A stretch of 64,000 nucleotides of DNA from NCBI GenBank assembly GCA_025618425.1, contig CM046832.1, positions 26,312,813-26,376,812 of the forward strand, written 5' to 3'. This DNA comes from Heliocidaris tuberculata. Taxonomy: Eukaryota > Echinodermata > Echinoidea > Camarodonta > Echinometridae. Numbering within the stretch: the stretch's first letter is position 1; every line of letters starts with the position of its first letter. The position numbers and the translations under genes are program-made. The notes under the pieces were generated by a model. The model saw only the letters and a program-made list of their open reading frames with translations. It searched no databases and was not told where the DNA came from. Below, in pieces: positions 63,836-64,000 of this stretch.

Positions 63836-64000
63836 CAGTGGCGTATAGGCAGCATTTTTCAATAGGGGGGGGGGGAGGGCAGACGTGAAGGATCCAACCA
63901 CGAAGCCAGGATTTCATTTTAGGGGGCAGTTGTGAACACAGGTTGTGAGCACGCGAACTTCGCGAACCCGGGGGGGGGGGATGAGTGCAGGGAGGGGGAG
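63836..64000 (+). mobile_element. Left end of a hAT-type element cut by the window edge
   Basis: CAGTGGCGTATAGGCAGC then a G-run, the same style of end as the element at 4754. A second GAAGCCAGGATTTCA end-like motif follows near 63903 and another G-run near 63971. The other terminus lies outside the window. Confidence 0.45.

Overview
This window is nuclear DNA of an animal: intron-rich protein genes with GT-AG splice sites, long AT-rich introns, microsatellites and a dense load of small DNA transposons. The four genes are animal housekeeping genes. The repeat style (frequent TACATGTA-type words, G/C homopolymers, TTAA- and TA-flanked MITEs, hAT ends beginning CAGTGGCG) suggests a marine invertebrate deuterostome, most likely an echinoderm such as a sea urchin. 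That placement is an inference, because nothing here is diagnostic of a species.

Layout. 1-8.4 kb holds no recognised host gene but is packed with transposon relics: a TTAA-flanked element with THAP and RPYxFEP gene remnants (899-2355), a 500-bp inverted-repeat element (3109-3608), a hAT-type element (4754-5743) and a 64-unit CTT microsatellite. 8.4-17 kb carries GMPPB (+, 360 aa, 9 coding exons plus a non-coding first exon). 17-22.9 kb is the tail-to-tail interval with MITEs. 22.9-34.6 kb is FAM50/XAP5 (-, 333 aa, 13 coding exons). FAM50 and ACAD9 start head to head, 362 bp apart. 34.9-50.7 kb is ACAD9 (+, 677 aa, 15 coding exons), whose intron 4 contains a young, internally deleted Ty3/Gypsy LTR retrotransposon. 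50.7-58 kb is intergenic, with a tandem array inside an inverted-repeat element and a second THAP/RPYxFEP element. 58.1-63.4 kb is RPL18A (-, 176 aa, 5 coding exons), whose 3.15-kb first intron contains a very large inverted repeat.

The genes are unrelated in pathway: GDP-mannose synthesis, a spliceosome-associated nuclear protein, mitochondrial acyl-CoA dehydrogenase/complex I assembly, and a ribosomal protein. Only the FAM50-ACAD9 pair is likely to share regulation. All coding models were assembled by hand: exon phases close without frameshift, and the lengths of GMPPB and RPL18A equal those I recall for the human proteins.

The most unusual signal is that two different TIR elements (899-2355 and 54745-56262) each carry a decayed THAP-domain exon and, facing it on the other strand, a decayed exon with an RPYxFEP motif. 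This suggests an ancestral two-gene transposon with convergent genes.
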